DNA of 64,000 nt, from NCBI GenBank assembly GCA_963761435.1, contig CAVXHJ010000001.1:248001-312000 (forward strand), written 5' to 3'. Each line of letters begins with the position of its first letter. Position 1 is the first letter of the stretch. The stretch is from Roseiarcus sp963761435 (GTDB lineage Bacteria > Pseudomonadota > Alphaproteobacteria > Rhizobiales > Beijerinckiaceae). Shown here piece after piece: positions 54,059 to 64,000 of this stretch. The translations under genes and the position numbers were made by a program. The notes beneath the pieces are model-generated. The model had not been told where the DNA came from and ran no database searches. It saw nothing but the letters and a program-made list of their open reading frames with translations.

Positions 54059-54279
54059 GCGCGGCAGGCGCGTCGCCCATCCGTCGGGCGGCCGGCTGCA
54101 TCCTTTCGAAAGTCATGTGACGCCTGCCGTTCGGCGACTCGGATTACGGAAGTCTATACGCCTCAATATTTTGCCTGCTCGCGGCGGGCGTCGTCTATCT
54201 GCTGATCCGTCGCTACCGTGCGGTCTCCTGAAGCGGCCTTGTAAAGCGCAGGGCGAGGTCGGGTTCAGAATCGGGCGCT

Positions 54280-55641
54280 TCACTGCACCTGAAACCAGGC
54301 CCCGACGCCTGCGGCGCGGTGTTCGGGGATCGCCGACTCGATTGGCCATTTGCCCGGATTGTCAGCGACGAAGGCGATGTGCGCGGTCCGGCCCGGCTGG
54401 ATGAGGACGGTGTCGCGCCAATAGGGTTCCCAGCCGTCGTCCATCGAATGCAAGAGGCGCCCGACATGACCCCAAAGCCGCATCGCCTGGACGAACGCGG
54501 TCTTGTTGGCAAGAGAGAACACGGTTGGCGCGCCGCGCGGCAGCGCATACGCCGGCTTCGCGGACCAGTCGACGAAAGTCGCCCCGTTGACCGCGAACGG
54601 CGCCGATCCGCCGCCGCTTATGACAAAGTCGCAACGTCGCGCGGATTCGAGGGCGATTTCCACCGGGAGTAAGGGATTGGGGACAAGGCGCTGAGGCTCG
54701 GAGCGCGCCGCCACCGGTTCGCCCTCCGTTGCGATCGCGATGAACGGGCGGTCAACCTCCTCCGTATCGCCGCGCAAGACGAGGCGGACGCTGACGCCTA
54801 GGTCGCGCGGCATGTCGAACATCAGCTCGAAACGGGCGCCAGGCCCCATTGGGAACTTATTGTTCAGCGGCTCGAACGGCTCGCTCGGCTGGCCGTCGAC
54901 GGCGACGATGAGCGTTTTCGCGCCCTCGATCGCCACGATCGCCAGCCGCGCCGTTGCGGCGTTGCCAAGGCGAAGCCGCACCCGCGCTCCGGGCCGGGCG
55001 CTGAGTTTCAACGGCGCGGCCGCGCCGTTGGCGAAGACGAGGCCGCCTCGGCGCCCGGTTCCCCGCCCGAAGCCAGGATCGGAGAAGTCGTCCTTGATCC
55101 GCCCGTTGGCGTCGAGGTTCCAATCCGACAGCACGACCGCAGCGTCAAGATCGACATCCGGCTTAGCGGCCTCCTGGATGAGGATTGGCCCGAACAGCCC
55201 GCGCCCCTGCTGCGCGGCGTCGGACAAGCCCGCGCGCGGCAGGTAGAGATTGAAGCCGGCGTCGGGCGCGACGATCCGGATTTCGGAACTCGCGCCAGGT
55301 TGGACGGGCTCCTGCGTAAGGCCGCCGGCGCCAGCGCTCGCATTCGCCGCTCGCAAGCCCGGAAAGCTCAGCGTGGTCGGTTCGGCGAGTTGGTTGACGA
55401 ACCTTAGCTTCAGGGGCGTGCCAAGCCTGACTTTGAGGAGCGGGCCGGGAATTGTCCCGCCGTAGGCGTAAGCCGCCGCGGCTTCGGCTGCGGACGGAGC
55501 CAGTTGAAGCCGCGCCGGCGCCGCCTCGAATGTGACGGAATTGTCGGCCCCGGCCATGCCGGTGAGACCCCAAGCCGTCGCAGCCAGTCCGCCGCCCAGA
55601 ATCGCACGCCGGGTGGGGCCTGAGGCTCGCTGCGCCATTTT
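54280..55641 (-). CDS. Multicopper oxidase-fold protein lacking copper ligands (SufI/FtsP-like)
   Basis: 453 aa from the ATG at 55641; the open frame extends 90 codons upstream without conserved features. A twin-arginine-type signal (TRRAILGGGLAATAWGL) directs it to the periplasm. Three cupredoxin domains follow. At the places where laccases have HWHG, YHSH, HPxHLHGH and HCHxxxH, this protein has TLSFPGLRA, NLYLPRAG, AMRLWGHVGRLL and ESAIPEHRAAG, so nearly all copper-binding histidines are gone. This is the situation in FtsP (SufI). An oxidase activity is therefore unlikely. It is divergent from a small membrane-protein gene. I see nothing convincing in 54059-54279 apart from a short hydrophobic frame ending at 54232. 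Confidence 0.8.
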   Translation of the reverse strand, partial: KMAQRASGPTRRAILGGGLAATAWGLTGMAGADNSVTFEAAPARLQLAPSAAEAAAAYAYGGTIPGPLLKVRLGTPLKLRFVNQLAEPTTLSFPGLRAANASAGAGGLTQEPVQPGASSEIRIVAPDAGFNLYLPRAGLSDAAQQGRGLFGPILIQEAAKPDVDLDAAVVLSDWNLDANGRIKDDFSDPGFGRGTGRRGGLVFANGAAAPLKLSARPGARVRLRLGNAATARLAIVAIEGAKTLIVAVDGQPSEPFEPLNNKFPMGPGARFELMFDMPRDLGVSVRLVLRGDTEEVDRPFIAIATEGEPVAARSEPQRLVPNPLLPVEIALESARRCDFVISGGGSAPFAVNGATFVDWSAKPAYALPRGAPTVFSLANKTAFVQAMRLWGHVGRLLHSMDDGWEPYWRDTVLIQPGRTAHIAFVADNPGKWPIESAIPEHRAAGVGAWFQVQ

Positions 55642-55696
55642 GGCACGCCGCGGCTGGCCCGAGACTTGCGCCTCGGTCGGTGAGGAGTGTGTAACC

Positions 55697-55861
55697 ATGC
55701 GTAAGCTCGTGGCATTCTTAGGTTTTGCAACGGTTTGTGCCGCGCTCGCGCAGCTTGCGTTCGCAGCGCCGTTCTTACCGGAGCGTGCGAACGGCGCAAC
55801 AGGCCTTCTCGTCGGGGCTGGGCTGTTCACCATCGCCATCGCTGCTGTGGTCGGCAAATGA
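55697..55861 (+). CDS. Small membrane or secreted protein
   Basis: 54 aa starting MRKLVAFLGFATVCAALAQL. It has an N-terminal hydrophobic signal-like segment and a second hydrophobic segment (GLLVGAGLFTIAIAAVVG) at the end. GAGGAG lies 10-15 bases before the ATG. A strong terminator starts right at the stop codon, which supports this as a real short transcript. No family recognised. Confidence 0.6.
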   Translation: MRKLVAFLGFATVCAALAQLAFAAPFLPERANGATGLLVGAGLFTIAIAAVVGK

Positions 55862-55891
55862 GCGGGCAAAGGGCCGGTAGCCCGCTTTTTT
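55862..55891 (+). terminator. Rho-independent terminator
   Basis: GCGGGC (55862-55867) pairs with GCCCGC (55880-55885) and is followed by six Ts. It closes the transcript of the small membrane protein and isolates it from tRNA-Leu. Confidence 0.85.
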
Positions 55892-55964
55892 CTATGGCGC
55901 GCGCCGGGCAAGCTGATATAGAGCGCGCCCGAAGCAATGCGGCCTCGTCAAGCCGGCGCTTGCG

Positions 55965-56049
55965 GCGGGCGTGGCGGAATTGGTAGACGCGCCGGATTTA
56001 GGTTCCGGTGACGCAAGTCGTGGGGGTTCAAGTCCCTCCGCCCGCACCA
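55965..56049 (+). tRNA. tRNA-Leu (anticodon UAG)
   Basis: 85 nt including an encoded CCA. The acceptor stem GCGGGCG pairs with CGCCCGC. The anticodon loop GATTTAGGT carries TAG. A long variable arm and the T-arm GGGGGTTCAAGTCCCTC are present. It reads CUA leucine codons (and other CUN by wobble). It lies upstream of tig. Confidence 0.97.
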
Positions 56050-56154
56050 TTTCTTTCGCGCCGGCGAGCGGCCCGGACCAAGTGACGATTGGACGACAGA
56101 AAGCTATCGGCCAGTCGCGGCCATCGCCGCGACCACGACAAGGCGGAACGCAAG

Positions 56155-57547
56155 ATGCAGGTGACCGAGACGCTGAGCGATGGGCTCAAGCGCGAGTACA
56201 ACATTTCGCTCCCGGCGAGCGACCTCGCGGCGAAGCTCGATGGGCAGTTGGCCGAACTGAAGGCCAAGGTCCGTATTAACGGTTTCCGGCCAGGCAAAGT
56301 GCCAGTCGAGCATTTGCGCAAGGTATACGGCAAGTCGGTAATGGCCGAGGTCGTACAGGAGGCTATCGCCAGCGCTAACAAGAAGATCGTGGACGACAAT
56401 CACTTGCGTCTGGCCCGTGAGCCGAAGGTCGAGCTGCCGACCGATCAGTCCACGATCGACGCCGCCCTCGAGGCCAAAGGCGACCTCAACTTCAAGGTTG
56501 CGCTCGAGGTGCTGCCGGTTTTCGAGATTGGCGATTTCTCGCAGATTTCGCTGGAGCGTCCCACTGCCGATGTTGAGCCTGAGGACGTCGAGCGCGCGTT
56601 GGACAGGTTGGCGGAGGAGCGTCGCACCTACACCGAGAAGCCCGCAGGCGCGAAGGCGGAGAACCACGATCGTGTGACCGTTGACTTCGATGGAACGATC
56701 AATGGCGTTCCGTTCGAGGGGGGCGAGGGCAGGGACATTCAGGTCGCGCTGGGCTCAAACACATTCATTCCGGGGTTCGAGGAACAGCTCTTGGGCGTCG
56801 CGGCTGGAGAAAGACGCGCGATCAAAGGGACTTTCCCGGAGCTCTACGCCGTGCGCGCGCTCGCCGGCAAAACGGGGGATTTCGTGGTGACGGTGAAGTC
56901 CGTCGCCGCGCGCGACCCGCTCGCCATCGACGACGAATTCGCCAAAAGCGTCGGCTTTGAAAGCCTCGACAAGCTCAAGGAGATGATCGGCGGCCGCCTC
57001 ACGGCTGAATACGGGCGCGCCTCGCGTGACAAGGTCAAGCGCCATCTGCTCGACAAGCTCGATCAACTCTATTCTTTCGAGTTGCCCGAGGGTCTCGTGA
57101 ACCAGGAGTTCGAACTCGATCTGGACCCAAGTGACGCGCGAGCAACAGGCCGCCGGCCGCAGTTTTGCGGATGAGAACACCACGGAGGAGGCGGTGCGCG
57201 CCGATTACCGCAAGATCGCCGAGCGGCGGGTGCGCCTTGGACTTCTGCTCGCCGAGGTTGGAACAAGGGCGGAGGTGAAGATTTCGGACGATGAGATGAC
57301 TCAGGCTTTGATCGCTCGGGCGCGGTCTTTCCCGGGCCAGGAAAAGCAGGTCTGGGACTTCTATCGCAACAACAGCCAGGCGCTGGCTGAATTGCGCGCC
57401 CCGATTTATGAAGAGAAAGTCGTCGACCACATCCTCGGTCTCGCCAAGGTCGAGGACCGCAAGGTGACGAGGGACGAACTCCTCAAGCCAATCGACGACG
57501 AGTTGCCTGGCGAGCCATCGGTCGAAAACAAACCGCCGTTGGCCTAG
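56155..57547 (+). CDS. tig: Trigger factor, split by a probable artefactual frameshift
   Basis: Ribosome-bound chaperone and prolyl isomerase. The two frames join as a 463-aa protein, the normal length. Start at 56155 (MQVTETLSDGLKREYNISLP). The ribosome-binding loop is GFRPGKVPVEHLRK; the PPIase domain includes VTVDFDGTINGVPFEGGEGR and FIPGFEEQLLGVAAGE; the C-terminal domain includes ERRVRLGLLLAEVG. The break is at GAACTC 57112-57117; removing one A restores NQEFDSIWTQVTREQQ. A truncated trigger factor would be surprising in an otherwise normal operon, so an error is the simpler reading. It is upstream of clpP and clpX, as usual. Confidence 0.92.
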
Positions 57548-57690
57548 TGGGAAAGCGGCGTCGGGTCCGACCCCTCGGTCCGACGAGATGCGGGCACGAG
57601 AGCACCGACCCTTTTCGGGACGGCCTTGAGCGCTTATCTTGCGCTTCAGGCCACAGCCCGTGGCGGCCAGATTTGCGAAAGAAAGCTCCG

Positions 57691-58326
57691 ATGCGCGATC
57701 CCGTCGACTACTACACCAACAATCTCGTTCCTATCGTGATTGAGCAGTCGGCGCGCGGCGAGCGCTCTTTCGATATTTTCTCGCGGTTATTGCGCGAACG
57801 CATCATTTTCATGATTGGGCCGGTTGATGACCTCTCGGCTTCGCTGGTGGTTGCGCAACTGCTCTTTCTTGAAGCGGATAATCCGAAGAAAGAAATCGCG
57901 CTTTACGTCAATTCCCCGGGCGGCATTGTGACTGCGGGGCTCTCGATTTACGATACGATGCAGTTCATTCGGCCCAAGGTCACGACGATGTGCATCGGAC
58001 AGGCAGCGTCGATGGGTTCGCTTCTGCTCGCGGCGGGCGAGAAAGGGTCGCGATTCGCTTTGCCAAATTCCCGCATTATGGTCCACCAGCCTTCGGGCGG
58101 TTTCCAGGGTCAGGCGTCCGACATCCAGCGACACGCCGAGGATATTCTCAAGGTCAAGCGGCGCCTCAACGAGATCTATGTCCACCACACCGGCCAGTCC
58201 TATGAAGCCATTGAAAGAACGTTGGATCGCGATCATTTCATGTCGGCTGAAGAGGCGAAGGCGTTCGGGATCGTGGACGAAGTCACCACCAAGCGGGCCA
58301 TCGAGCTCGAAGAGGTCAAAGCTTAG
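57691..58326 (+). CDS. clpP: ATP-dependent Clp protease proteolytic subunit
   Basis: 211-aa serine protease that forms a barrel docking with ClpX or ClpA. The ATG at 57691 gives the standard MRDPVDYYTNNLVPIVIEQS; the open frame further upstream is not conserved. The catalytic Ser is in GQAASMGSLLLAAG, His in MVHQPSGGFQGQASD, with the expected Asp later. It lies between tig and clpX in the conserved order. A gap of 143 bases separates it from tig. Confidence 0.97.
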   Translation: MRDPVDYYTNNLVPIVIEQSARGERSFDIFSRLLRERIIFMIGPVDDLSASLVVAQLLFLEADNPKKEIALYVNSPGGIVTAGLSIYDTMQFIRPKVTTMCIGQAASMGSLLLAAGEKGSRFALPNSRIMVHQPSGGFQGQASDIQRHAEDILKVKRRLNEIYVHHTGQSYEAIERTLDRDHFMSAEEAKAFGIVDEVTTKRAIELEEVKA

Positions 58327-58572
58327 CTCGCCCAGATCATGATAGGGATGGCGGATTTTCGATTCCGCTTTGATTTTTGCGGCTTGGGCTTGATTTTGCG
58401 TGCAATTTGGTGGTTGCTTGTCAAATCCCGGACTGACGCAACGGTCGCGGGCTGAAGTTGGGGGCGGCGAGGCAGGGTCGAAGGCTACGTTTCGTTAGGG
58501 TGGTTTGGTTAGGCTGCATGGTCGGGCGTTGACGACTCGCTTCGGCGGAAGCGGCCTAAATGGAGAAAAGCG

Positions 58573-59826
<1,254 letters not shown>

Positions 59827-60045
59827 TCTTGTGTCTGCGCTCCGCGCTGCTTGAAAGTCACGCGTTAGACGCCCATCTTTCGTGCGCAGTCGTGTGATTC
59901 TCGCGAGGCTGTTCCGGCATGAAACTTGTGTCGGGAAGCGCTAGCGGGGCAGTTCGACAATCGGGGCGCTCTTGTTGCCGAGCGTCTGCTAGCGAAGAAG
60001 ATGCGGAGCAGGCGGGAATGCCCGCTCCCGGAATTCAGGACAGTC

Positions 60046-62466
60046 ATGACCAACCAACGCAAGTCCATCGTCACTGGAACTCTCGACGTCTATCCGGTCC
60101 TACCGCTCCGCGACATCGTCGTTTTCCCGCACATGATCGTCCCGCTGTTCGTTGGCCGCGAAAAGTCAATTCGCGCGCTCGAAGAGGTGATGAAGTCAGA
60201 CAAACCGATCCTTTTAGCGACCCAAAAGAACGCGGCGGACGACGATCCCGCGCCCGAAGCCATTTTCTCAACTGGGACGCTGGCCAGCGTCCTTCAATTG
60301 CTCAAACTGCCTGACGGCACGGTCAAGGTCCTGGTCGAAGGCTCCACCCGCGCGCAAGTGACGCGGTTTCTGCCTGGCGATGGTTTTTTTCAGGCCGAGG
60401 CAAGGGCGACAGCCGACGAGCCGATCGAAAAAATCGAGGGTGAAGCCCTCTCGCGCTCGGTCGTCTCCGAGTTCGAGAGCTATGTGAAGCTGAACAAGAA
60501 GATTTCGCCGGAGGTTGTGAGCGCGGTCAATCAGATCGACGACTACGGCAAGCTCGCCGACACCATAGCCTCGCATCTGGCGGTCAAGCTATCCGACAAG
60601 CAGGCGATCCTCGAGATGCGTTCGATCGCCAAGCGGTTCGAGAAATGCTTGGCTCTGATGGAGAGCGAGATCTCGGTCCTGCAGGTCGAAAAGCGGATCC
60701 GCACCCGCGTCAAACGGCAAATGGAGAAGACCCAGCGCGAATACTATCTCAACGAGCAGATGAAGGCGATTCAGAAGGAGCTCGGCGACGAGGAGGGCAG
60801 GGACGAAATGTCCGAGCTTGAGGAGCGCATCAAGTCGACGAGGCTTACAAAGGAAGCGCGCGAAAAGGCGCTGGGCGAGGTCAAGAAACTCCGGCAGATG
60901 TCTCCGATGTCCGCGGAGGCGACCGTCGTGCGCAACTACCTCGATTGGCTGCTGTCGATCCCGTGGCAAAAGCGCTCGAAGATCAAGAAGGACCTGCCGG
61001 CTGCGCAGACAATCCTCGACGCAGATCACTTCGGCCTCGACAAGGTCAAAGAGCGCATCGTCGAGTACCTTGCTGTCCAGCAGCGCGCCAACAAGTTGAC
61101 CGGACCAATTTTATGCCTTGTTGGCCCCCCGGGTGTCGGCAAGACCTCGCTCGGCAAGTCGATCGCGAGGGCCACTGGGCGAGAATTCGTCCGTATGTCG
61201 CTCGGCGGCGTGCGCGACGAGGCGGAGATCCGCGGGCATCGGCGCACCTACATCGGTTCGATGCCGGGCAAAGTGATCCAGTCTATGCGCAAGGCCAAGA
61301 CGTCGAATCCGCTGTTCCTACTCGACGAAATCGACAAGATGGGGATGGATTTTCGTGGCGATCCGTCGTCGGCGCTGCTCGAAGTGTTGGATCCAGAACA
61401 GAACTCGACCTTCAACGATCACTATCTGGAGGTCGACTATGACCTATCCGGCGTGATGTTCGTGACCACCGCCAACACGCTCAACATTCCGCCGGCGCTC
61501 ATGGACCGGATGGAGATCATTCGGATAGCCGGTTACACCGAGGACGAAAAGCTTGAGATCGCCAAGCGGCACCTCCTGCCCAATTCGATGACCAAGCATG
61601 GTCTCGACGCCAAGGAATGGGTGGTTGAAGACAGCGCGATCATGGAGCTCATCCGGCGCTACACCCGAGAAGCCGGGGTCCGCAACCTCGAGCGTGAGAT
61701 TTCCAATCTTGCGCGCAAAGCGGTGAAGGAGATCCTCACCAATAAAAGCAAGACGATTGTCGTCTCTGGCGATAACGTCGCCGAGTTCCTGGGCCCGCCA
61801 AAGTTCCGCTACGGCGAAATCGAGGCCGACGATCAGGTCGGGCTGGTGACTGGGCTTGCCTGGACCGAGGTCGGCGGCGAATTGCTGACGATCGAAGGGG
61901 TCATGATGCCTGGCAAGGGCCGCATGACGGTGACCGGCAATCTCAAGGATGTAATGAAGGAGTCGATTTCGGCCGCCGCGTCCTATGTGCGCTCGCGCGC
62001 CGTCGATTTCGGCATTGAGCCGCCGCTCTTCGACAAGCGCGACATCCATGTCCACGTGCCTGAAGGCGCGACCCCCAAGGATGGACCGTCCGCGGGCGTC
62101 GCCATGGCGACAGTCATTGTCTCGATGCTTACCGGAATTCCGGTGCGCCGGGACATCGCGATGACGGGCGAGATCACGCTCCGCGGGCGCGTGCTCCCGA
62201 TCGGCGGCCTCAAGGAAAAGCTGCTCGCGGCGCTGAGAGGCGGAATCAAGAAGGTTCTCATTCCGGAAGACAACGCCAAGGATCTGTCGGAGATACCGAG
62301 CTCGGTGAAGAACGGGCTAGAAATCGTGCCTGTGTCGCGCATGGAACAGGTGCTCGCGAACGCTCTTCTCCGCCAGCCGATTCCGATCGCCTGGGAGGGG
62401 GATGTCGCCACTGCGGCGACTACGAGTCCGCCCGAAGAGGACGGCCAGGGTCTCGTCGCCCACTGA
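60046..62466 (+). CDS. lon: ATP-dependent protease Lon
   Basis: 806-aa AAA+ serine protease. The ATG at 60046 has AGGA 7 bases upstream and gives MTNQRKSIVTGTLDVYPVLP; the open frame extends 40 codons upstream. The N-terminal LON domain runs to about residue 200. Walker A is VGPPGVGKTSLGKSIA and Walker B region FLLDEIDKMG. The catalytic Ser is in PKDGPSAGVAMA and Lys in GGLKEKLLAALRGGIKK. It is downstream of clpX, with a strong terminator about 65 bases after the stop. Confidence 0.97.
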   Translation: MTNQRKSIVTGTLDVYPVLPLRDIVVFPHMIVPLFVGREKSIRALEEVMKSDKPILLATQKNAADDDPAPEAIFSTGTLASVLQLLKLPDGTVKVLVEGSTRAQVTRFLPGDGFFQAEARATADEPIEKIEGEALSRSVVSEFESYVKLNKKISPEVVSAVNQIDDYGKLADTIASHLAVKLSDKQAILEMRSIAKRFEKCLALMESEISVLQVEKRIRTRVKRQMEKTQREYYLNEQMKAIQKELGDEEGRDEMSELEERIKSTRLTKEAREKALGEVKKLRQMSPMSAEATVVRNYLDWLLSIPWQKRSKIKKDLPAAQTILDADHFGLDKVKERIVEYLAVQQRANKLTGPILCLVGPPGVGKTSLGKSIARATGREFVRMSLGGVRDEAEIRGHRRTYIGSMPGKVIQSMRKAKTSNPLFLLDEIDKMGMDFRGDPSSALLEVLDPEQNSTFNDHYLEVDYDLSGVMFVTTANTLNIPPALMDRMEIIRIAGYTEDEKLEIAKRHLLPNSMTKHGLDAKEWVVEDSAIMELIRRYTREAGVRNLEREISNLARKAVKEILTNKSKTIVVSGDNVAEFLGPPKFRYGEIEADDQVGLVTGLAWTEVGGELLTIEGVMMPGKGRMTVTGNLKDVMKESISAAASYVRSRAVDFGIEPPLFDKRDIHVHVPEGATPKDGPSAGVAMATVIVSMLTGIPVRRDIAMTGEITLRGRVLPIGGLKEKLLAALRGGIKKVLIPEDNAKDLSEIPSSVKNGLEIVPVSRMEQVLANALLRQPIPIAWEGDVATAATTSPPEEDGQGLVAH

Positions 62467-62531
62467 CGCCTCTTACCCTTTCCTCGGGGGCCAAATGTTT
62501 CCGGCGGCCGAGGGCCGCCCTTATCGGAAGC

Positions 62532-62563
62532 GCCGCGAATTCTTCGGAATTCGCGGCTTTTTT
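62532..62563 (+). terminator. Rho-independent terminator after lon
   Basis: An 11-bp perfect stem (GCCGCGAATTC / GAATTCGCGGC) with a TTCG tetraloop at 62543-62546, then six Ts (62558-62563). A textbook stable hairpin ending the lon transcript and separating it from the HU gene. Confidence 0.95.
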
Positions 62564-62819
62564 GAGCGCGTGGCGCTTTTAGCCGGCAAAAATGCTGCTT
62601 TTTTTTGCTGGCAATCCCGGCGAACGCTTGCGTTCCCTGGGCGAAACAGCGAGCTATGGATCGAACCCTGCTGTCGATTCGCTCGAGGCGGCAGGCGCCT
62701 TCGAGAAGGAGGGACGAGTAAGCGCGGTGCGAGGCGCCGCGTCGCAAAGGCGCTGAAAGCGCGGAACTTCAAAACCGGCGCCTAACAACTGAGCGCCACA
62801 TTCGAACGGAGAGGCCACA

Positions 62820-63110
62820 ATGAACAAACTTGAGCTCGTCGATCATATCGCTACGGAAGCGGAATTGACCAAGGTCGCCGCCGCCGCCGCGCTTGAGGCC
62901 GTGCTGGAGGGTATCGAAAAGACCCTGAAGAAGGGTGAGGAAGTCCGTCTGGTGGGATTCGGCACCTTCTCTGTGCGCGAGCGGGCGGCCGGAAAGGGGC
63001 GTAATCCGGCGACCGGCAAGGAAATCAAAATCGCCGCCTCGAGGAACGCGCGCTTCAAGCCCGGCGCGGCCCTGAAGGCGAGCCTCAACAAAAAATCAGC
63101 GAAGAAATAA
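62820..63110 (+). CDS. hup: DNA-binding protein HU
   Basis: 96-aa histone-like protein. MNKLELVDHIATEAELTKVA at the start, the GEEVRLVGFGTFSVRERAA core, and the DNA-binding arm signature GRNPATGKEIKIAASRNARFKPG are all present, with a lysine-rich tail. It bends DNA non-specifically as a dimer. GGAGAGG lies upstream of the ATG. It follows lon as in most Rhizobiales. Confidence 0.96.
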   Translation: MNKLELVDHIATEAELTKVAAAAALEAVLEGIEKTLKKGEEVRLVGFGTFSVRERAAGKGRNPATGKEIKIAASRNARFKPGAALKASLNKKSAKK

Positions 63111-63281
63111 TCGATCCGCTTGACGTCTGCGAGGCTTCTGCGCCGCAAAAGCAGCGCGGTCATTCGGGGCTACGCCGCCATCTGCGCGCGTTATTGACCA
63201 GCAGCGCCCACATGCGCTTGGCGGGGTTGCTGCGAGCCTGTAGTGTCGCGGCGTGCCGGGCCAGGACCGCGGCGGCGACAA

Positions 63282-63357
63282 GGGCGGTTAGCTCAGTTGG
63301 TAGAGCATCTCGTTTACACCGAGAGGGTCGGCGGTTCGAGCCCGTCACCGCCCACCA
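63282..63357 (+). tRNA. tRNA-Val (anticodon UAC)
   Basis: 76 nt with encoded CCA. Acceptor GGGCGGT pairs with ACCGCCC. D-arm GCTCAGTTGGTAGAGC, anticodon stem-loop CTCGTTTACACCGAG with TAC, and T-arm GGCGGTTCGAGCCCGTC are standard. Between HU and this tRNA (about 170 bases) no gene is seen. Confidence 0.97.
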
Positions 63358-63413
63358 GCCGCGGGCGGCGTAGGGTCCTGCTGGGGCCGGCGGCGGCGTT
63401 CGCGCTCATTGCG

Positions 63414-64000
63414 ATGGCGTTCGCGTCCGCCGCGGCCCAGGAACGCGGCGAACCAATGAGTTTCCGTGTTGCGCCGCTGGAATCGGGGGACTGCGGCAGG
63501 CATTGTCCCGATGTCATCGTCGCCGACGGGGTCATCGAGGCTGAGACGCCTCAAGCCTTTGTCGATTTCCTGAAATCGGGCAGTGCCGACACCAAGTTGC
63601 GACGCATCGTATTTTTCAATTCCCGAGGCGGCAATGTCGTCGCCTCCATGGTCTTCGGCCATATTTTGCGGGGGCTGCGCATCGCAGGCGTCGTCGGAAG
63701 GTTCCAGGCGGGAAACGATCCGGGTCCGTTCGTTGGAGAGTGCCTGTCGGCCTGCGTCTATGCGCTGATGGGCGCGGTGCGCCGTATCGCTCCCCCTGGC
63801 AGCGAGGTCGGGCTGCATCGGATGTCGATCATCGAGAGCCAGGGGGGTGGCTTCTTGCGGCCGCCGCAGGTGACGCGCAGTTTCGCCGATCCGCCGATGG
63901 TCGCGGTGCTCGGGCGCTACGCGCGTCGAATGGGCGTCAACCCTGCGCTCGTGCGGACGGCCGAGTCGCTGCCCCCCGACACGGTCCATGTGCTTTCGCG
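63414..64000 (+). CDS. Exported ClpP-fold (COG3904-like) protein, partial at window end
   Basis: The frame is open to the last base. The N-terminus has a hydrophobic exported-type segment (ALIAMAFASAAAQERGE); in-frame sequence upstream of the ATG at 63414 continues the hydrophobic stretch, so the true start may lie further up, close to the tRNA, with an unusual codon. The core GVIEAETPQAFVDFL, FFNSRGGNVVASMVFG, GECLSACVYALMGAVRR and GSEVGLHRMS resembles periplasmic ClpP-like proteins of the COG3904 type, with the serine of CLSAC in the nucleophile position. Substrate unknown. Confidence 0.75.
   Translation, partial: MAFASAAAQERGEPMSFRVAPLESGDCGRHCPDVIVADGVIEAETPQAFVDFLKSGSADTKLRRIVFFNSRGGNVVASMVFGHILRGLRIAGVVGRFQAGNDPGPFVGECLSACVYALMGAVRRIAPPGSEVGLHRMSIIESQGGGFLRPPQVTRSFADPPMVAVLGRYARRMGVNPALVRTAESLPPDTVHVLS

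Noticed and set aside
54120..54232. Short hydrophobic plus-strand frame (LYASIFCLLAAGVVYLLIRR)
   Set aside because: Looks like a membrane segment, but I find no acceptable start codon or ribosome site.
57112..57117. Real loss-of-function of trigger factor
   Set aside because: One-base correction restores a full-length conserved protein, and the break has the same GAANTC context as other breaks in the window.

Overview
The window looks like an alphaproteobacterial chromosome of the Rhizobiales/Hyphomicrobiales type, high in GC. The housekeeping order tRNA-Leu / tig / clpP / clpX / lon / HU / tRNA-Val, the suf cluster, the Aap-type amino-acid permease, the CHCC zinc-finger + FAD monooxygenase pair and GTTC-N7-GTTC SOS boxes all fit that group. 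I cannot name the genus from sequence alone.

Layout. 1-5748 (+): end of a suf Fe-S cluster operon (sufD 3' part, sufS, sufT-like), then an Aap-type amino-acid ABC transporter without its binding protein (aapQ, aapM, aapP). 5749-7910: decayed IS630 transposase interrupted by an internally deleted IS66-family element with intact ends and an 8-bp target duplication. 7908-16596: chromosomal genes (FAD monooxygenase, CHCC zinc finger, transglutaminase, circularly permuted ATP-grasp/alpha-E protein, creA, purD, fmt).

16855-52467: a roughly 36-kb block, almost all on the minus strand, holding a nearly complete head-tail module in the gene order of the Rhodobacter gene transfer agent (GTA) and related siphophages: terminase, portal, protease/scaffold, HK97-type capsid, connector, gp10-like, tail terminator, tail tube, frameshifted chaperone pair, tape measure, TIM-barrel/DUF2460, DUF2460, DUF2163, NlpC/P60, tail hub, fibre-like proteins, then a GH19 endolysin and small membrane proteins. 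I see no integrase, repressor or replication genes in it, so it is either a domesticated GTA-like element or a prophage that has lost its early region. Two near-copies of one promoter (LexA-type box directly upstream of -35/-10) lie ahead of the terminase and ahead of the protease/capsid genes. A 745-bp duplication of the portal gene flanks an AT-rich island with a broken toxin-like gene and a small membrane protein.

53053-64000: CorA-type transporter, a multicopper-oxidase-fold protein lacking the copper ligands, tRNA-Leu(UAG), tig, clpP, clpX, lon, HU, tRNA-Val(UAC) and the start of a ClpP-fold exported protein.

Six otherwise intact genes are split by single-base indels. In every one the break falls on a GAANTC or GATC that becomes GANTC, the CcrM methylation site, when the reading frame is restored. 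These breaks are therefore probably sequencing errors, and I annotate those genes as single full-length products.
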